DNA from: an uncultured Rhodospirillales bacterium
GTDB lineage: Bacteria; Pseudomonadota; Alphaproteobacteria; Acetobacterales; Acetobacteraceae
NCBI GenBank assembly: GCA_903928895.1
Contig: CAIYSR010000145.1
Coordinates: 1 to 64,000, forward strand
Direction: 5' to 3'
Length of the DNA stretch: 64,000 nt
Shown: one piece after another, positions 53,979 to 61,832 of the stretch
Numbering within the stretch: position 1 is the stretch's first letter
Layout: the number at the start of each line of letters is the position of its first letter
Position numbers and translations under genes: made by a program
The notes under the pieces: generated by a model
Told to the model about the DNA's origin: nothing
The model's database searches: none
Seen by the model: the letters and a program-made list of their open reading frames with translations, nothing else

Positions 53979-55505
53979 CTACTCGACGCTCGTGCCGATC
54001 AGGCGGAAGCGGTTATCAGGCGGCACCACCAGCCCCTTCACCCGCCTGTTCACGCCGTAGTAGGTGTCGACGTTGTAGAGCGGCAGTTCGAGGGCGTGGT
54101 CGGCAACGAAATTGGCGATCTTCTGCAAGGCCTTTTCGCGTTCGCCGCGATCGGCGATACGGCGCTGGCCTTCCAGCATGGCGTCAAGTCCGGCGTCCTT
54201 GTCGTACGGGTTCCAGTGCTCGCCGCTGTGGTACATCAGATAGGCGGTGTTGTCGTAATCGAAGGTCCAGCCGCCCCAGCCCATCTGGAACATCTCCCCG
54301 GTCTTGCCGTTGGGGATGATATCGTTGGTGAACAGGTTCATCTCGAATGGGCGGACCTGCGCCTTCAGCCCCGCCGCCGTCAGATATCCGGCGATGGCCT
54401 GGGCGACCTCGCGGAACGTCGTGTCATTGCTGCGAAAGTCGAGTGACACCACTGTCCCGGGCGGCAGCTTGGCCTCGGCCAGCAGCTTCTTCGCCCCCGC
54501 CGGATCGAACGGCACCGGCTTTTGCGCCGGGTCGAAGCCGAACGAAAGCGTGGACTGGAAGCTCGTCACCGCCTTGGCGTGGCCTTGCAGGATCTGCTTG
54601 ACGATGGCCTCGCGATCCACCGCCATCACCATCGCCCGGCGCACCCGCTCATCCCGGGTTGGCCCATTCGCCGTGTTGAACCGCAGCACGGTCACCGTTG
54701 GCCCCGTGGTCGAAAGCAAGTGCAGGCTCGGGCTCGCCGTGATCGCCGGGATCAGCGCGATCGGCACATTGCTCGCCACATCCACCCGCCCGGCCTGCAA
54801 TTCCGCCACCTGCGTATTGGGCTCGACGATGAAGCGATAGACCACCTTGTCCAGCTTCGGCTTGCCATCCCAATGCCCAGCGCTCGGCTCCAGCGTCAGG
54901 CTCACCTTGTTCTCGTAGCCGGTCACCTTGAAGGGCCCGGTCCCGACGGGGTGCTGGCCGAACTCGGCGCTGCCCTTCTCGGCGGTGTATTTCGGCGGCA
55001 CGATCATCGCCCCGTAGCCCGCCAGCTTCGAGATCATCACCGGGTCCGGCCGCTTGAGCACGATGTCCACGGTGTACGGGTCCAGCACCTCGACCGAGCC
55101 GATGGACGTGTAGTTCGACTGCTGCGGCCCCTTCGCCCCCTCCGGCCCGAGCAGCCGGGTCATGGTGAAGCGCACCGCCTCGGCGTCGAACGGTTCGCCG
55201 TTGTGGAATGTCACCCCCTGTCGCAGCTTGAACCGCAGCCGCATGCCCTCGTCCAGCACCTCCCACGAGGTCGCGAGTCCCGGCTTGAGGGTGAGTTGCT
55301 CGTCGCGCAGCACCAGGCCGTCGAACATGTTGGATGCCACCGCACCCCAGGCGATCAGGAAGGTCGAAATCGGGTCCCAGGTGTTGGGATCCTGCGCCTG
55401 CGCGATCGTCAGCGTCCCGGCCGCGCCCGCCGGCGGCGCCAGCACCGGGGCCGTCACGGCGGACAACGCCAGCACAGCAGTGGACAGCATCAGGCGCACA
55501 CGCAT
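53979..55505 (-). CDS. Peptide-type ABC transporter substrate-binding protein (SBP family 5)
   Basis: This 508-residue protein is a DppA/OppA-type (SBP_bac_5) receptor. The signal peptide is MRVRLMLSTAVLALSAVTAP with a likely cleavage after PPAGAAG. Family blocks are AQDPNTWDPISTFLIAWGAVASNMFDGLVLRDEQLTLKPGLATSWEVLDEGMRLRFKLRQGVTFHNGEPFDAEAVRFTMTRLL, FGQHPVGTGPFKVTGY and NPYDKDAGLDAMLEGQRRIADRGEREKALQKIANFVADHALELPLYN. The ATG at 55505 is chosen for the signal peptide; another Met five residues on is possible. It leads an operon with two permeases, an M14 peptidase and a crotonase. Glutathione-, peptide- or opine-type ligands are all seen in this family. Confidence 0.93.
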   Translation of the reverse strand: MRVRLMLSTAVLALSAVTAPVLAPPAGAAGTLTIAQAQDPNTWDPISTFLIAWGAVASNMFDGLVLRDEQLTLKPGLATSWEVLDEGMRLRFKLRQGVTFHNGEPFDAEAVRFTMTRLLGPEGAKGPQQSNYTSIGSVEVLDPYTVDIVLKRPDPVMISKLAGYGAMIVPPKYTAEKGSAEFGQHPVGTGPFKVTGYENKVSLTLEPSAGHWDGKPKLDKVVYRFIVEPNTQVAELQAGRVDVASNVPIALIPAITASPSLHLLSTTGPTVTVLRFNTANGPTRDERVRRAMVMAVDREAIVKQILQGHAKAVTSFQSTLSFGFDPAQKPVPFDPAGAKKLLAEAKLPPGTVVSLDFRSNDTTFREVAQAIAGYLTAAGLKAQVRPFEMNLFTNDIIPNGKTGEMFQMGWGGWTFDYDNTAYLMYHSGEHWNPYDKDAGLDAMLEGQRRIADRGEREKALQKIANFVADHALELPLYNVDTYYGVNRRVKGLVVPPDNRFRLIGTSVE

Positions 55506-55579
55506 CACGGAACACTCCCTGGCAACGCGGCGGACCATGCCGCCACCTCGGGGGAGTGTTCCGCCGCGCCGCGGGGCCG

Positions 55580-57538
55580 TCAACCTCTGCCGGATGCCGC
55601 GCGCGACTCCGCCAGATGATCGAACCGCCGCCGGTAGGTTCCCAGCCCCATCGTCTGCGAGCGCAGTTCGATGATGAAGTCGTGCAACTCGGCCTGCGGC
55701 ACCAGCGCCTCCATCTCGTCCCACCCCGGCGCATCCGGCGCCTCCGCAAACCCGAGAATCTGCCCGCGCCTCCCGGTCAGCAGCCGCTGGGCCCGCGGCG
55801 TGAAGTCGCTCGGCACCACGACCACCACGCGATCCACCGGCTCCAGCAGTATCGGCTCGGCCAACGCCAGCCCCTCGCGCATCGCCATCCCGGTCGCGGT
55901 CTTGAACGCCATATCGGAGCTGTCGACCGCATGGAACGAGCCATCGACCAAGGTGACGGAGACATCGACCACCGGGTTGCCGAGCGGCCCCTTGCGTGTC
56001 GCCTCCTCCGCCGCCTCACCCACCGCCGGGATGAAGTTGCGTGGCACCACCCCGCCGACGATCTTGTCGACGAACAGGAAACCCTCGCCGCGCGCCCGCG
56101 GCGCAATATCGATCTTCACGTCGGCGAACTGGCCGTGCCCGCCGGTCTGCCGCTTCAGCCTGCCGTTCTGGTGCACCGCCTTGCGGATGGTCTCGCGGTA
56201 AGCAACCTTCGGCGGCAGCGTGGTCACCTTCACGCCCGCGCCCTTGCCCAGCCGCTCGACGGCGGCGGAGAGATGCATCTCGCCCTGCCCGTGCAGAACG
56301 GTCTGCCCCAGGTTCGCGTCCTGGCTGACGCTCAGCGAGAGATCCTCCTCCATCGCCCGCTGCAACGCGCCGGACAGCTTGACATCGTCGTTGCGATCCC
56401 CCGTTGCGATCGCCAGGGCATAGACCGGCGCCGCCGGCACCGGGAACGGCAGCGCCGCCGCCCCGATCGTTGTCCCGGTGGCGATCCCGTCGAGCCGGCC
56501 GAGCGCGACCACGTCGCCCGCCTCCGCCTGCGCCACCTTCACCGGTTCCGCCCCCGGATAGCGGTAAATGCCGCCCAGCCGCTGGCCGCCGAGGCTCTGG
56601 CCGTCCTTCACCGTGCCGCGCAGCAGCCGCGCGAAGGAAAGCTTGCCGGTATGCCCGGCATAGACCGACTTGAACACCTGCAACACCGGTTCGGCGCCGG
56701 CGCCGATGCCCAGCCGCGCCGCCGTCTCCTCCGGCTGCGGCGCATCGTGGCGCAGCGTCTTCCACAGCCGCTGGATGCCGTTGTCGGTCTCGGCGGCGCC
56801 AAGCAGCACCTCCACCACTGCGTCGCTGGCCAGGTCGGCGCGCAACTGGCCGTAGATTTCGGCACTCGTCGGCGCCACATCCTCGATCAACTTCTCCAGC
56901 AGCACGTCGTTGTGGTCGGCCAGCTTCTCCAGCAGCACCCCGCGCACCTCCTGCTCGCGCGCCTTGACCTCCGCCGGCAGCGAAATCACCTCCGACGGCT
57001 GCCCCTTGCGGTAGCGGTAGGCGCGCTCGCTGACCACGTCGACATAGCCCGTCACATGCCCGTTCTCGCGGATCGGCACCTGGCGCAGCGCCAGCGGCAC
57101 CTGGGAAAAACCCTGCAACGCCTCGAGCGTGTCCTGCACCCGCCCTTCCAGGGTCTCGATCTTGTTGACGAAGATCAAATGGGGAATCTTCCGCGCGTCG
57201 AGCTGGCGCAGCAGCGGCCCCACCAGGATCGCCTTGGCCGGCTGCGGCTCGCACACCACGATGGCCACATCCACCGCGCCCAGCGCAGCGGACTGCTCGA
57301 AGGCGAATTCGACCGAACCCGGGCAGTCCAGGATCGACCACGAATCGCCCAGGAAATGGCAATGGCCGAGCCGCACCTCGGTGCCCATCCGCCGGCTGCG
57401 CGGATCACTGCGCCGGATCGGGGCGCCGGCGGCCGCCATCAAGGCCTCGAACACGGTTGACTTGCCACTGCCGTAGGGACCGACGACGGCGACGGAACGG
57501 GGACGATGCGTGCCGCCCCCGTTGGTTTGTCCTGACAT
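55580..57538 (-). CDS. Elongation factor G-like protein (fifth class, not canonical EF-G)
   Basis: This 652-residue translational GTPase-like protein has the EF-G domain series but unusual G motifs. The P-loop is GPYGSGKST (20-28), G3 reads DCPGS (71-75) where EF-G has DTPGH, so the catalytic His is Ser, and G4 is NKIE (125-128) in place of NKxD. Later regions are EF-G-like: VLQVFKSVYAGHTGKLSFARLLRGTV, HLSAAVERL, RETIRKAVHQNGRLKRQTGGHGQFADVKI and QTMGLGTYRRRFDHL. It belongs to the widespread elongation factor G-like family of unclear function and is shorter than EF-G (about 690). It stands alone, divergent from the DUF1489 gene. Confidence 0.9.
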   Translation of the reverse strand: MSGQTNGGGTHRPRSVAVVGPYGSGKSTVFEALMAAAGAPIRRSDPRSRRMGTEVRLGHCHFLGDSWSILDCPGSVEFAFEQSAALGAVDVAIVVCEPQPAKAILVGPLLRQLDARKIPHLIFVNKIETLEGRVQDTLEALQGFSQVPLALRQVPIRENGHVTGYVDVVSERAYRYRKGQPSEVISLPAEVKAREQEVRGVLLEKLADHNDVLLEKLIEDVAPTSAEIYGQLRADLASDAVVEVLLGAAETDNGIQRLWKTLRHDAPQPEETAARLGIGAGAEPVLQVFKSVYAGHTGKLSFARLLRGTVKDGQSLGGQRLGGIYRYPGAEPVKVAQAEAGDVVALGRLDGIATGTTIGAAALPFPVPAAPVYALAIATGDRNDDVKLSGALQRAMEEDLSLSVSQDANLGQTVLHGQGEMHLSAAVERLGKGAGVKVTTLPPKVAYRETIRKAVHQNGRLKRQTGGHGQFADVKIDIAPRARGEGFLFVDKIVGGVVPRNFIPAVGEAAEEATRKGPLGNPVVDVSVTLVDGSFHAVDSSDMAFKTATGMAMREGLALAEPILLEPVDRVVVVVPSDFTPRAQRLLTGRRGQILGFAEAPDAPGWDEMEALVPQAELHDFIIELRSQTMGLGTYRRRFDHLAESRAASGRG

Positions 57539-57727
57539 AAAGCGCCTCCTTTCGGACCGCTGCCGCGGTCTCGTTGCTCATTCGGCGCCCTGGAGACACC
57601 ACCTGCGCATCAGAAGGGCGCTCATCGATGCTACTCCACAATCGCCGACGGGGGCGTCTTCTTTCTGTCACTTTTCCAATCTCGCCCTGCACTTGCCCGA
57701 CCGACCCGGCGGGCGCACATCGGGGCC

Positions 57728-58147
57728 ATGCTTCACCTCCTCAAGCTCTGCGTCGGCATCCGCGACATCGCCCAACTCCAGTCCGTCCAGGCCGCCCGCC
57801 TTGCCGCCGGCACTGCGCTGCGCCATCAGACCCGCAACTTCCCGCGCCGTGCGCAGGAGATTGTCGATGGCGGCTCGCTCTATTGGGTGATCTCGGGCGC
57901 CATCCTGGTACGCCAGCGCATCACCGCCATCGAGGCCGAACGCTGGGACGACGGCAGCGCCTGCGCCGGTCTGCATCTCGACCCCGTGCTGGTCCCGGTC
58001 CAGGGCCGGTCAACCAGGCCGTTCCAGGGTTGGCGCTACCTCGAAGCCGCCGCCGCGCCAGCCGATCTCTCCGCTACCGAAGCCGACGGCGCCGATGCAC
58101 TTCCCGAGCCGATGCGCCGCGCCTTGCAGGCGCTCGGGCTGCTCTAA
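57728..58147 (+). CDS. DUF1489 family protein
   Basis: This 139-residue protein matches the DUF1489 family, a conserved alphaproteobacterial protein of unknown function. It begins MLHLLKLCVGIRDIAQLQSV; the conserved core is HQTRNFPRRAQEIVDGGSLYWVISGAILVRQRI, and HLDPVLVPVQGRSTRPFQGWRYL is the C-terminal block. No catalytic motif or membrane span is visible. The start ATG at 57728 is the natural one. It is divergent from the EF-G-like gene, with about 190 bases between, and precedes a small Lys-rich secreted protein gene by 140 bases. Confidence 0.9.
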   Translation: MLHLLKLCVGIRDIAQLQSVQAARLAAGTALRHQTRNFPRRAQEIVDGGSLYWVISGAILVRQRITAIEAERWDDGSACAGLHLDPVLVPVQGRSTRPFQGWRYLEAAAAPADLSATEADGADALPEPMRRALQALGLL

Positions 58148-58287
58148 CGACGGTTCCGCTCCCCATTAACGATTCGGGAAACCTCTTGCCGCGAATCGCG
58201 GAGGTGTGCATAGGGTAATCAGGCAGATAGCGCGTCTTGTTCGCGTCAAGCCTGAACCGAAACCTTAACCCTCGGAGCGCCACCAAG

Positions 58288-58467
58288 ATGTTCAACCGCC
58301 GCGCCTTGCTGGCCGCCATCGGCCTCACCCTCCCGGCCCTTGCCGTCGCCGAAGCCGCCGATGCCAAGAAGAAGGTCAAGAAGACCAAACCCGCCGCGCA
58401 CGGCCCCAAGGTCGCCAGCCACAAGACCCGCAAGACCGCCAAGCCGGCCCCCCAGGCCCAAGGCTGA
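58288..58467 (+). CDS. Small secreted Lys-rich protein, 59 residues
   Basis: This small protein has an N-terminal signal-like segment (MFNRRALLAAIGLTLPALAV, probable cleavage after AEA) and a strongly basic tail with repeated Lys-Lys and Pro/Ala (AKKKVKKTKPAAHGPKVASH, then KTRKTAKPAPQAQG). A twin Arg follows Asn (FNRRALL), so Tat export is possible. I do not know a function; a periplasmic polycation that binds nucleic acid, LPS or peptidoglycan could be imagined but is not supported. The ATG at 58288 is preceded by GGAGCG; an upstream in-frame ATG at 58237 is less likely because it would bury the signal. It converges with the ATC-hydrolase-like gene. Confidence 0.65.
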   Translation: MFNRRALLAAIGLTLPALAVAEAADAKKKVKKTKPAAHGPKVASHKTRKTAKPAPQAQG

Positions 58468-58477
58468 TAGGTCCAGA

Positions 58478-58520
58478 CACCGGTCCGGATCGGGAGCCCT
58501 GCTCCTGGACCAGACCGGTG
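58478..58520. terminator. Hairpin between convergent genes
   Basis: CACCGGTCCGG and later GGGAGC pair imperfectly with GCTCCTGGACCAGACCGGTG, a stem of about 20 positions with a three-base loop CCT. It fills most of the 72-base gap between the small secreted protein (stop 58467) and the minus-strand ATC-hydrolase-like gene (stop 58540), so it can end both transcripts. No long T-run follows. Confidence 0.55.
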
Positions 58521-58539
58521 CAACAGGCGGACGACTGGT

Positions 58540-59010
58540 TCAGCCTCCCTGCTCGTAACGATACCGGAAATCGCAATGGCTCGCGCCCTCCATCAGGGTT
58601 TGCGTGCGTTCCAGCTTGAGCTTCGGATCATAGCCCTCGCAGAACGCCCCGTCCCGGTTGCACGACAGGATTGCCCCAAGTTCCGCCAGGCCCATCGCCC
58701 GGTACATCTCGGAATAGCGGCATTTCACCACGTCGAAATGGAACTCCGTCGGCGTTGAGCGGATCACCTCGCTCCGCAGTGCGTCCTCTGCCGTCCAGCG
58801 CGGCTGGATGGCGCGGAACGAGTCGAGGCTCGGCCCGCCCGGCGCCTGCGCCGCCATTTCCGCTGCGGTGGCCTTGGCCAGCCTGACGATCGCGTTGGAC
58901 AGGATGCGCTTCGCCGCGGCGTCGCCGAGCTCCGCCTTCATCTCGTCATACACCCCCTTGGCGAACGCCGCCTCGATCCGGCGCTGGGTCAGAATCGGCA
59001 GATCGGTCAT
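58540..59010 (-). CDS. L-2-amino-thiazoline-4-carboxylic acid hydrolase-type protein
   Basis: This 156-residue protein matches the ATC hydrolase (DUF/PF14196-type) family. It begins MTDLPILTQRRIEAAFAKGVYDEMKAELG; the C-terminal half contains FHFDVVKCRYSEMYRAMGLAELGAILSCNRDGAFCEGYDPKLKLERTQTLMEGASHCDFRYR. The Cys residues in KCRYSEMY, SCNRD, FCEGY and HCDFRY are conserved in the family and form its likely active or structural site. True ATC hydrolysis was shown for few members, so this label is a family name and not a proven activity. AGGAGGGAG precedes the ATG at 59010. It diverges from the SDR gene with 87 bases between. Confidence 0.82.
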   Translation of the reverse strand: MTDLPILTQRRIEAAFAKGVYDEMKAELGDAAAKRILSNAIVRLAKATAAEMAAQAPGGPSLDSFRAIQPRWTAEDALRSEVIRSTPTEFHFDVVKCRYSEMYRAMGLAELGAILSCNRDGAFCEGYDPKLKLERTQTLMEGASHCDFRYRYEQGG

Positions 59011-59097
59011 CGCATGCTCCCTCCTGCGCCCCCTTCGCGCGGAGGCCGTCCGCGGGCATGATCGCCGGATAACGGGGATCAGGGAAGGACACCCTCC

Positions 59098-59880
59098 ATG
59101 GAAATCAAGCTCGACGGCCGCACCGCCGTCATCACCGGCGGCAGCAAGGGCCTCGGCCTCGCCATGGCCATCCGTTTCGCCGCCTCGGGCGCCGACGTCG
59201 CCATCCTCGCCCGCGGCCAGGAAGGGCTCGACGCCGCCCTGCCCGCGATCACCGCCACCGCCAAGGGCCGCGTCATCGCAGTGGCCTGCGACGTCTCCCG
59301 GGCCGATGACATCAAGCGTGCCTACGACACCGTGATGCAGCGCCTCGGCAAGATCGACATCGTCGTCAACAATGCCGGCCAGTCCCGCACCGGCGCCTTC
59401 GAAACCGTGACCGATGAGGTCTGGCAGGAGGATCTCGACCTGAAGCTGTTCGCCGCCATCCGCCTCACCCGCCTCGCCTGGCCGCAGATGCGGCAGCGCA
59501 AATGGGGCCGCGTCATCAATGTGCTGAACATCGGCGCCAAGACGCCCCGCGCCGGCAGCGCGCCCACCACCATCTCGCGTGCCGCCGGCATGGCGCTCAC
59601 CAAGGTGCTGGCCGGCGAGGGGGCGCCCGACAACGTGCTGGTCAATGCCATGCTGGTCGGTGTGATCGTTTCCGACCAGATCGTCCGCCGCCACGCAGCC
59701 CGTGGTGGCAACGTCACGCTGGAGGAGCAGATCGCCGAAGCCGGCAAGCCGGTGCCGATGGGCCGGATGGGCACCGCCGAGGAATTCGCCAACCTCGCCT
59801 GCTTCCTCGCCTCCGACCAGGGCGGCTACATCACCGGCACCGCCATCAACGTCGACGGCGGCATGTCCCCCGTCGTGTAG
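59098..59880 (+). CDS. SDR family protein lacking the catalytic Tyr and Lys
   Basis: This 260-residue protein has the classical short-chain dehydrogenase/reductase fold: cofactor motif TGGSKGLG (residues 13-20), CDVSRADD, NNAG (91-94) and a C-terminal GGYITGTAINVDGGMSPVV. The YxxxK active site, expected near residue 157, reads T157-T-I-S-R161, and the catalytic Ser on the preceding strand is also absent (NVLNIGAK). The protein should still bind NAD(P) but may not do standard SDR chemistry, or may use other residues. A subgroup with such a changed site exists in the databases as I recall, so it may not be a recent decay. It diverges from the ATC-hydrolase-like gene and ends at a T-rich palindrome. 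Confidence 0.9.
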   Translation: MEIKLDGRTAVITGGSKGLGLAMAIRFAASGADVAILARGQEGLDAALPAITATAKGRVIAVACDVSRADDIKRAYDTVMQRLGKIDIVVNNAGQSRTGAFETVTDEVWQEDLDLKLFAAIRLTRLAWPQMRQRKWGRVINVLNIGAKTPRAGSAPTTISRAAGMALTKVLAGEGAPDNVLVNAMLVGVIVSDQIVRRHAARGGNVTLEEQIAEAGKPVPMGRMGTAEEFANLACFLASDQGGYITGTAINVDGGMSPVV

Positions 59881-59902
59881 TCCCGGCGCCGATCAAGCAG
59901 GC

Positions 59903-59987
59903 ACGGATGGAAGTTTTTTTGGTTCTTTTTTTCAAGAAAGAACCGCACTCCCTTTTTGAAAAAAGGGAGCCAAAAACGTTCATCCGT
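59903..59987. repeat. T-rich palindromic element, copy 3 (likely bidirectional terminator)
   Basis: Outer arms ACGGATG...AAGTTTTTTTGG and the counterpart CCAAAAACGTTCATCCGT enclose two inner palindromes, GGTTCTTTTTTTCAAGAAAG and CTCCCTTTTTGAAAAAAGGG, with GAG following. It lies between the convergent SDR (stop 59880) and ribonuclease D (stop 59999) genes and offers a stem plus T-run on each strand. It is related to the copies at 21262-21343 and 27883-27932; flanks, inner T-runs and layout are shared, but stem bases differ. Confidence 0.8.
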
Positions 59988-59998
59988 TTCTCTTTCGC

Positions 59999-61180
59999 TC
60001 ACAGCTTGACGAGTTTGATGCGTTTGCCGTCGACGGCGAGGGCGACGTTGCCGCTTTTCAGGGCCTGCGCGTCGGCGCCGAAAACGTCGTGGCGCCAGCC
60101 GTGGAGTGCCGGCACGTCGGGGGCCTCTTCGAGCGCGAGGCGGTCGATGTCCTCGCTGTTGGCGACGAGCTTCGCCGCGACGTGATGCTGCTCGCATTTC
60201 GACGCCAGCAGCACCTTCAACAGCGACACCAGTGCCGGTGACGGTCGCGGCCCGTCGCGATGCGCCTGCGCCTCCGGCAGCGCCGAGTCGGGCAGCGCCT
60301 TGGCCTCCGCGATGGCGCCGATCAGGGACAGCCCCATCCGCCCCTCGGCGAAGCCGCGGGTGATGCCCCGGCAGCGCGCCAGGGCCTCGATATCCGTCGG
60401 TGCCGTCGCCGCGATCTCCAGCAGCGCCTCGTCCTTCAGCATACGGCCACGCGGGATGTTGCTCCGCTGCGCCTCGCGCTCGCGCCAGGCGGCGATGGCG
60501 CGCAGCACGCCGAGCATCCGGCGATTGTTGGTGCGCGGCTTCAGCCGTTCCCACATCTGCTCCGGATCGGCCAGATAAGTCGACGGCTCCGCCAGCACCC
60601 CCATCTCCTCGGACACCCAATCGAGCCGCCCTTCCTTCTCCAACCGGTCTCGCAGCTTAATGTACACGCCGCGCAGATGGGTCACGTCGGCGGCCGCATA
60701 AGTGATCTGCGAGGCTGACAACGGGCGGGCGGCCCAGTCCGAGAACCGGTGCGCCTTGTCGATGTGCCCGCCGGTCAGGGCCGCCACCAGCCCGTCATAG
60801 GCCACCTGGTCGCCGAACCCGGCCACCATGGCGGCCACCTGGGTGTCGAACAGCGGAGCCGGCACGGCCTGGAACAGCTGGACGAAAATCTCGATATCCT
60901 GCCGGCAGGCATGGAACACCTTGACCACATCAGGGTCGGCAAACAGCGGCGCCAGCGCGGCGAGATCAATGCCCGGGGCGAGCGCATCCACCACCGCCAC
61001 CTCGTGGTCGCCAGCAAGCTGGACGACGCAGAGTTCGGGCCAATAGGTCCGCTCGCGCATGAACTCGGTGTCCACCGTGACAAAAGTCTCGGCACGCAGC
61101 CGGGTGCAGAGCGCCTCGAGCGCTGCGGTGGTGGTGATGAGGGCAGGCGGCGGAAAATCCGGCTTCGGGCTCTTGGGCAT
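59999..61180 (-). CDS. rnd: Ribonuclease D
   Basis: This 393-residue 3'-5' exoribonuclease trims tRNA and other stable RNA 3' ends. The DEDDy active site is intact: DxE in FVTVDTEFMRE, Asp in VFHACRQDIEIF, and YxxxD in ITYAAADVTHL. HRFSDWAARPLSASQITYAAADV is a close family match. Two HRDC-type regions follow in the C-terminal half (NIPRGRMLKDEALLEIA with RCRGITRGF, and a second helical domain). Length is typical (about 380-400). The start ATG at 61180 begins MPKSPKPDFPPP. It lies between a T-rich terminator-like repeat and an isolated ORF. Confidence 0.95.
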   Translation of the reverse strand: MPKSPKPDFPPPALITTTAALEALCTRLRAETFVTVDTEFMRERTYWPELCVVQLAGDHEVAVVDALAPGIDLAALAPLFADPDVVKVFHACRQDIEIFVQLFQAVPAPLFDTQVAAMVAGFGDQVAYDGLVAALTGGHIDKAHRFSDWAARPLSASQITYAAADVTHLRGVYIKLRDRLEKEGRLDWVSEEMGVLAEPSTYLADPEQMWERLKPRTNNRRMLGVLRAIAAWREREAQRSNIPRGRMLKDEALLEIAATAPTDIEALARCRGITRGFAEGRMGLSLIGAIAEAKALPDSALPEAQAHRDGPRPSPALVSLLKVLLASKCEQHHVAAKLVANSEDIDRLALEEAPDVPALHGWRHDVFGADAQALKSGNVALAVDGKRIKLVKL

Positions 61181-61329
61181 CCAATCGTTCTACACGCAGG
61201 TGGTTAGATGGTGAAGACGCGAGTCAATGCCCTATCACAATTGGGAATTTGTCAGAGTGTTCGTGCGAGCCTAGGTTGAAGCCTCCTGGGACCTGGACCG
61301 AGGAGGGGCCGTTGGCAAGCGGATGGACG

Positions 61330-61737
61330 ATGACTGAGGCGTTTCGTCGACTTGGAGTCGAGATTAGCGCTCCGCGTGGAACTTGGTCAGGGAGGTCTGC
61401 CGATGCCAAGACGGTGGTTTTGGTGCTTTGGCGTGATCGGTTCGATTTTGCGAAGAATCCCGTCGAGTATCACGAAAGATCGGATGAGCGGCCCGACGAG
61501 TGGATCAACCGGCCAGGCAACCGGAAGCGTCGCGCGGATTTGGCTTGGGCACAGGACCATTGCAATGGGCTATTTCGAGTAGTTCTCGCTGAAGCTGTCA
61601 GCGAGACTGCAGAAACGAGAACTGGGGAAAGTTGGAGCCCGCGTCCCGATGTGCTGATGCGAATCACATATGTCAAAGATACAGGTCAGTTTGGTGCCGT
61701 CATGGTCGAAGGAAAGTTAAGACCGCTATCCCGTTAG
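61330..61737 (+). CDS. Unrecognised lower-GC ORF between rnd and aspS
   Basis: This reading frame gives 135 residues from the ATG at 61330 (MTEAFRRLGVEISAPRGTWS). A longer version from TTG at 61249 is also open (162 residues). It contains TWSGRSADAKTVVLVLWRDRFDFAKNPVEYH and later RADLAWAQDHCNGLFRVVLAEAVSETAETRTGESWSPRPDVLMRITYVKDTGQFGAVMVEG. Sparse Trp/Asp patterns (TWSGRS, TVVLVLWRD) recall a widespread small unassigned protein seen in variable gene contexts, including near restriction genes, but I cannot name a family. Base composition is visibly lower in G+C than its neighbours and third positions are less GC-biased, suggesting recent acquisition. No promoter or partner gene is evident. 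Confidence 0.6.
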   Translation: MTEAFRRLGVEISAPRGTWSGRSADAKTVVLVLWRDRFDFAKNPVEYHERSDERPDEWINRPGNRKRRADLAWAQDHCNGLFRVVLAEAVSETAETRTGESWSPRPDVLMRITYVKDTGQFGAVMVEGKLRPLSR

Positions 61738-61832
61738 ATGCTAGAGGACAGATGGCCAAATTCTGCTAGAGCGCCTTGACAGCACCGGCGGGGTCTGTTG
61801 TGACCCGGCACTTGCCAGACGGGACCTTCGAT

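Noticed and set aside
61738-61780. Two GCTAGAG-like pieces as a third copy of the dispersed hairpin element
   Set aside because: Loop TGATAGGC and tail are absent and the arms do not pair beyond a few bases; mentioned only as a possible trace.
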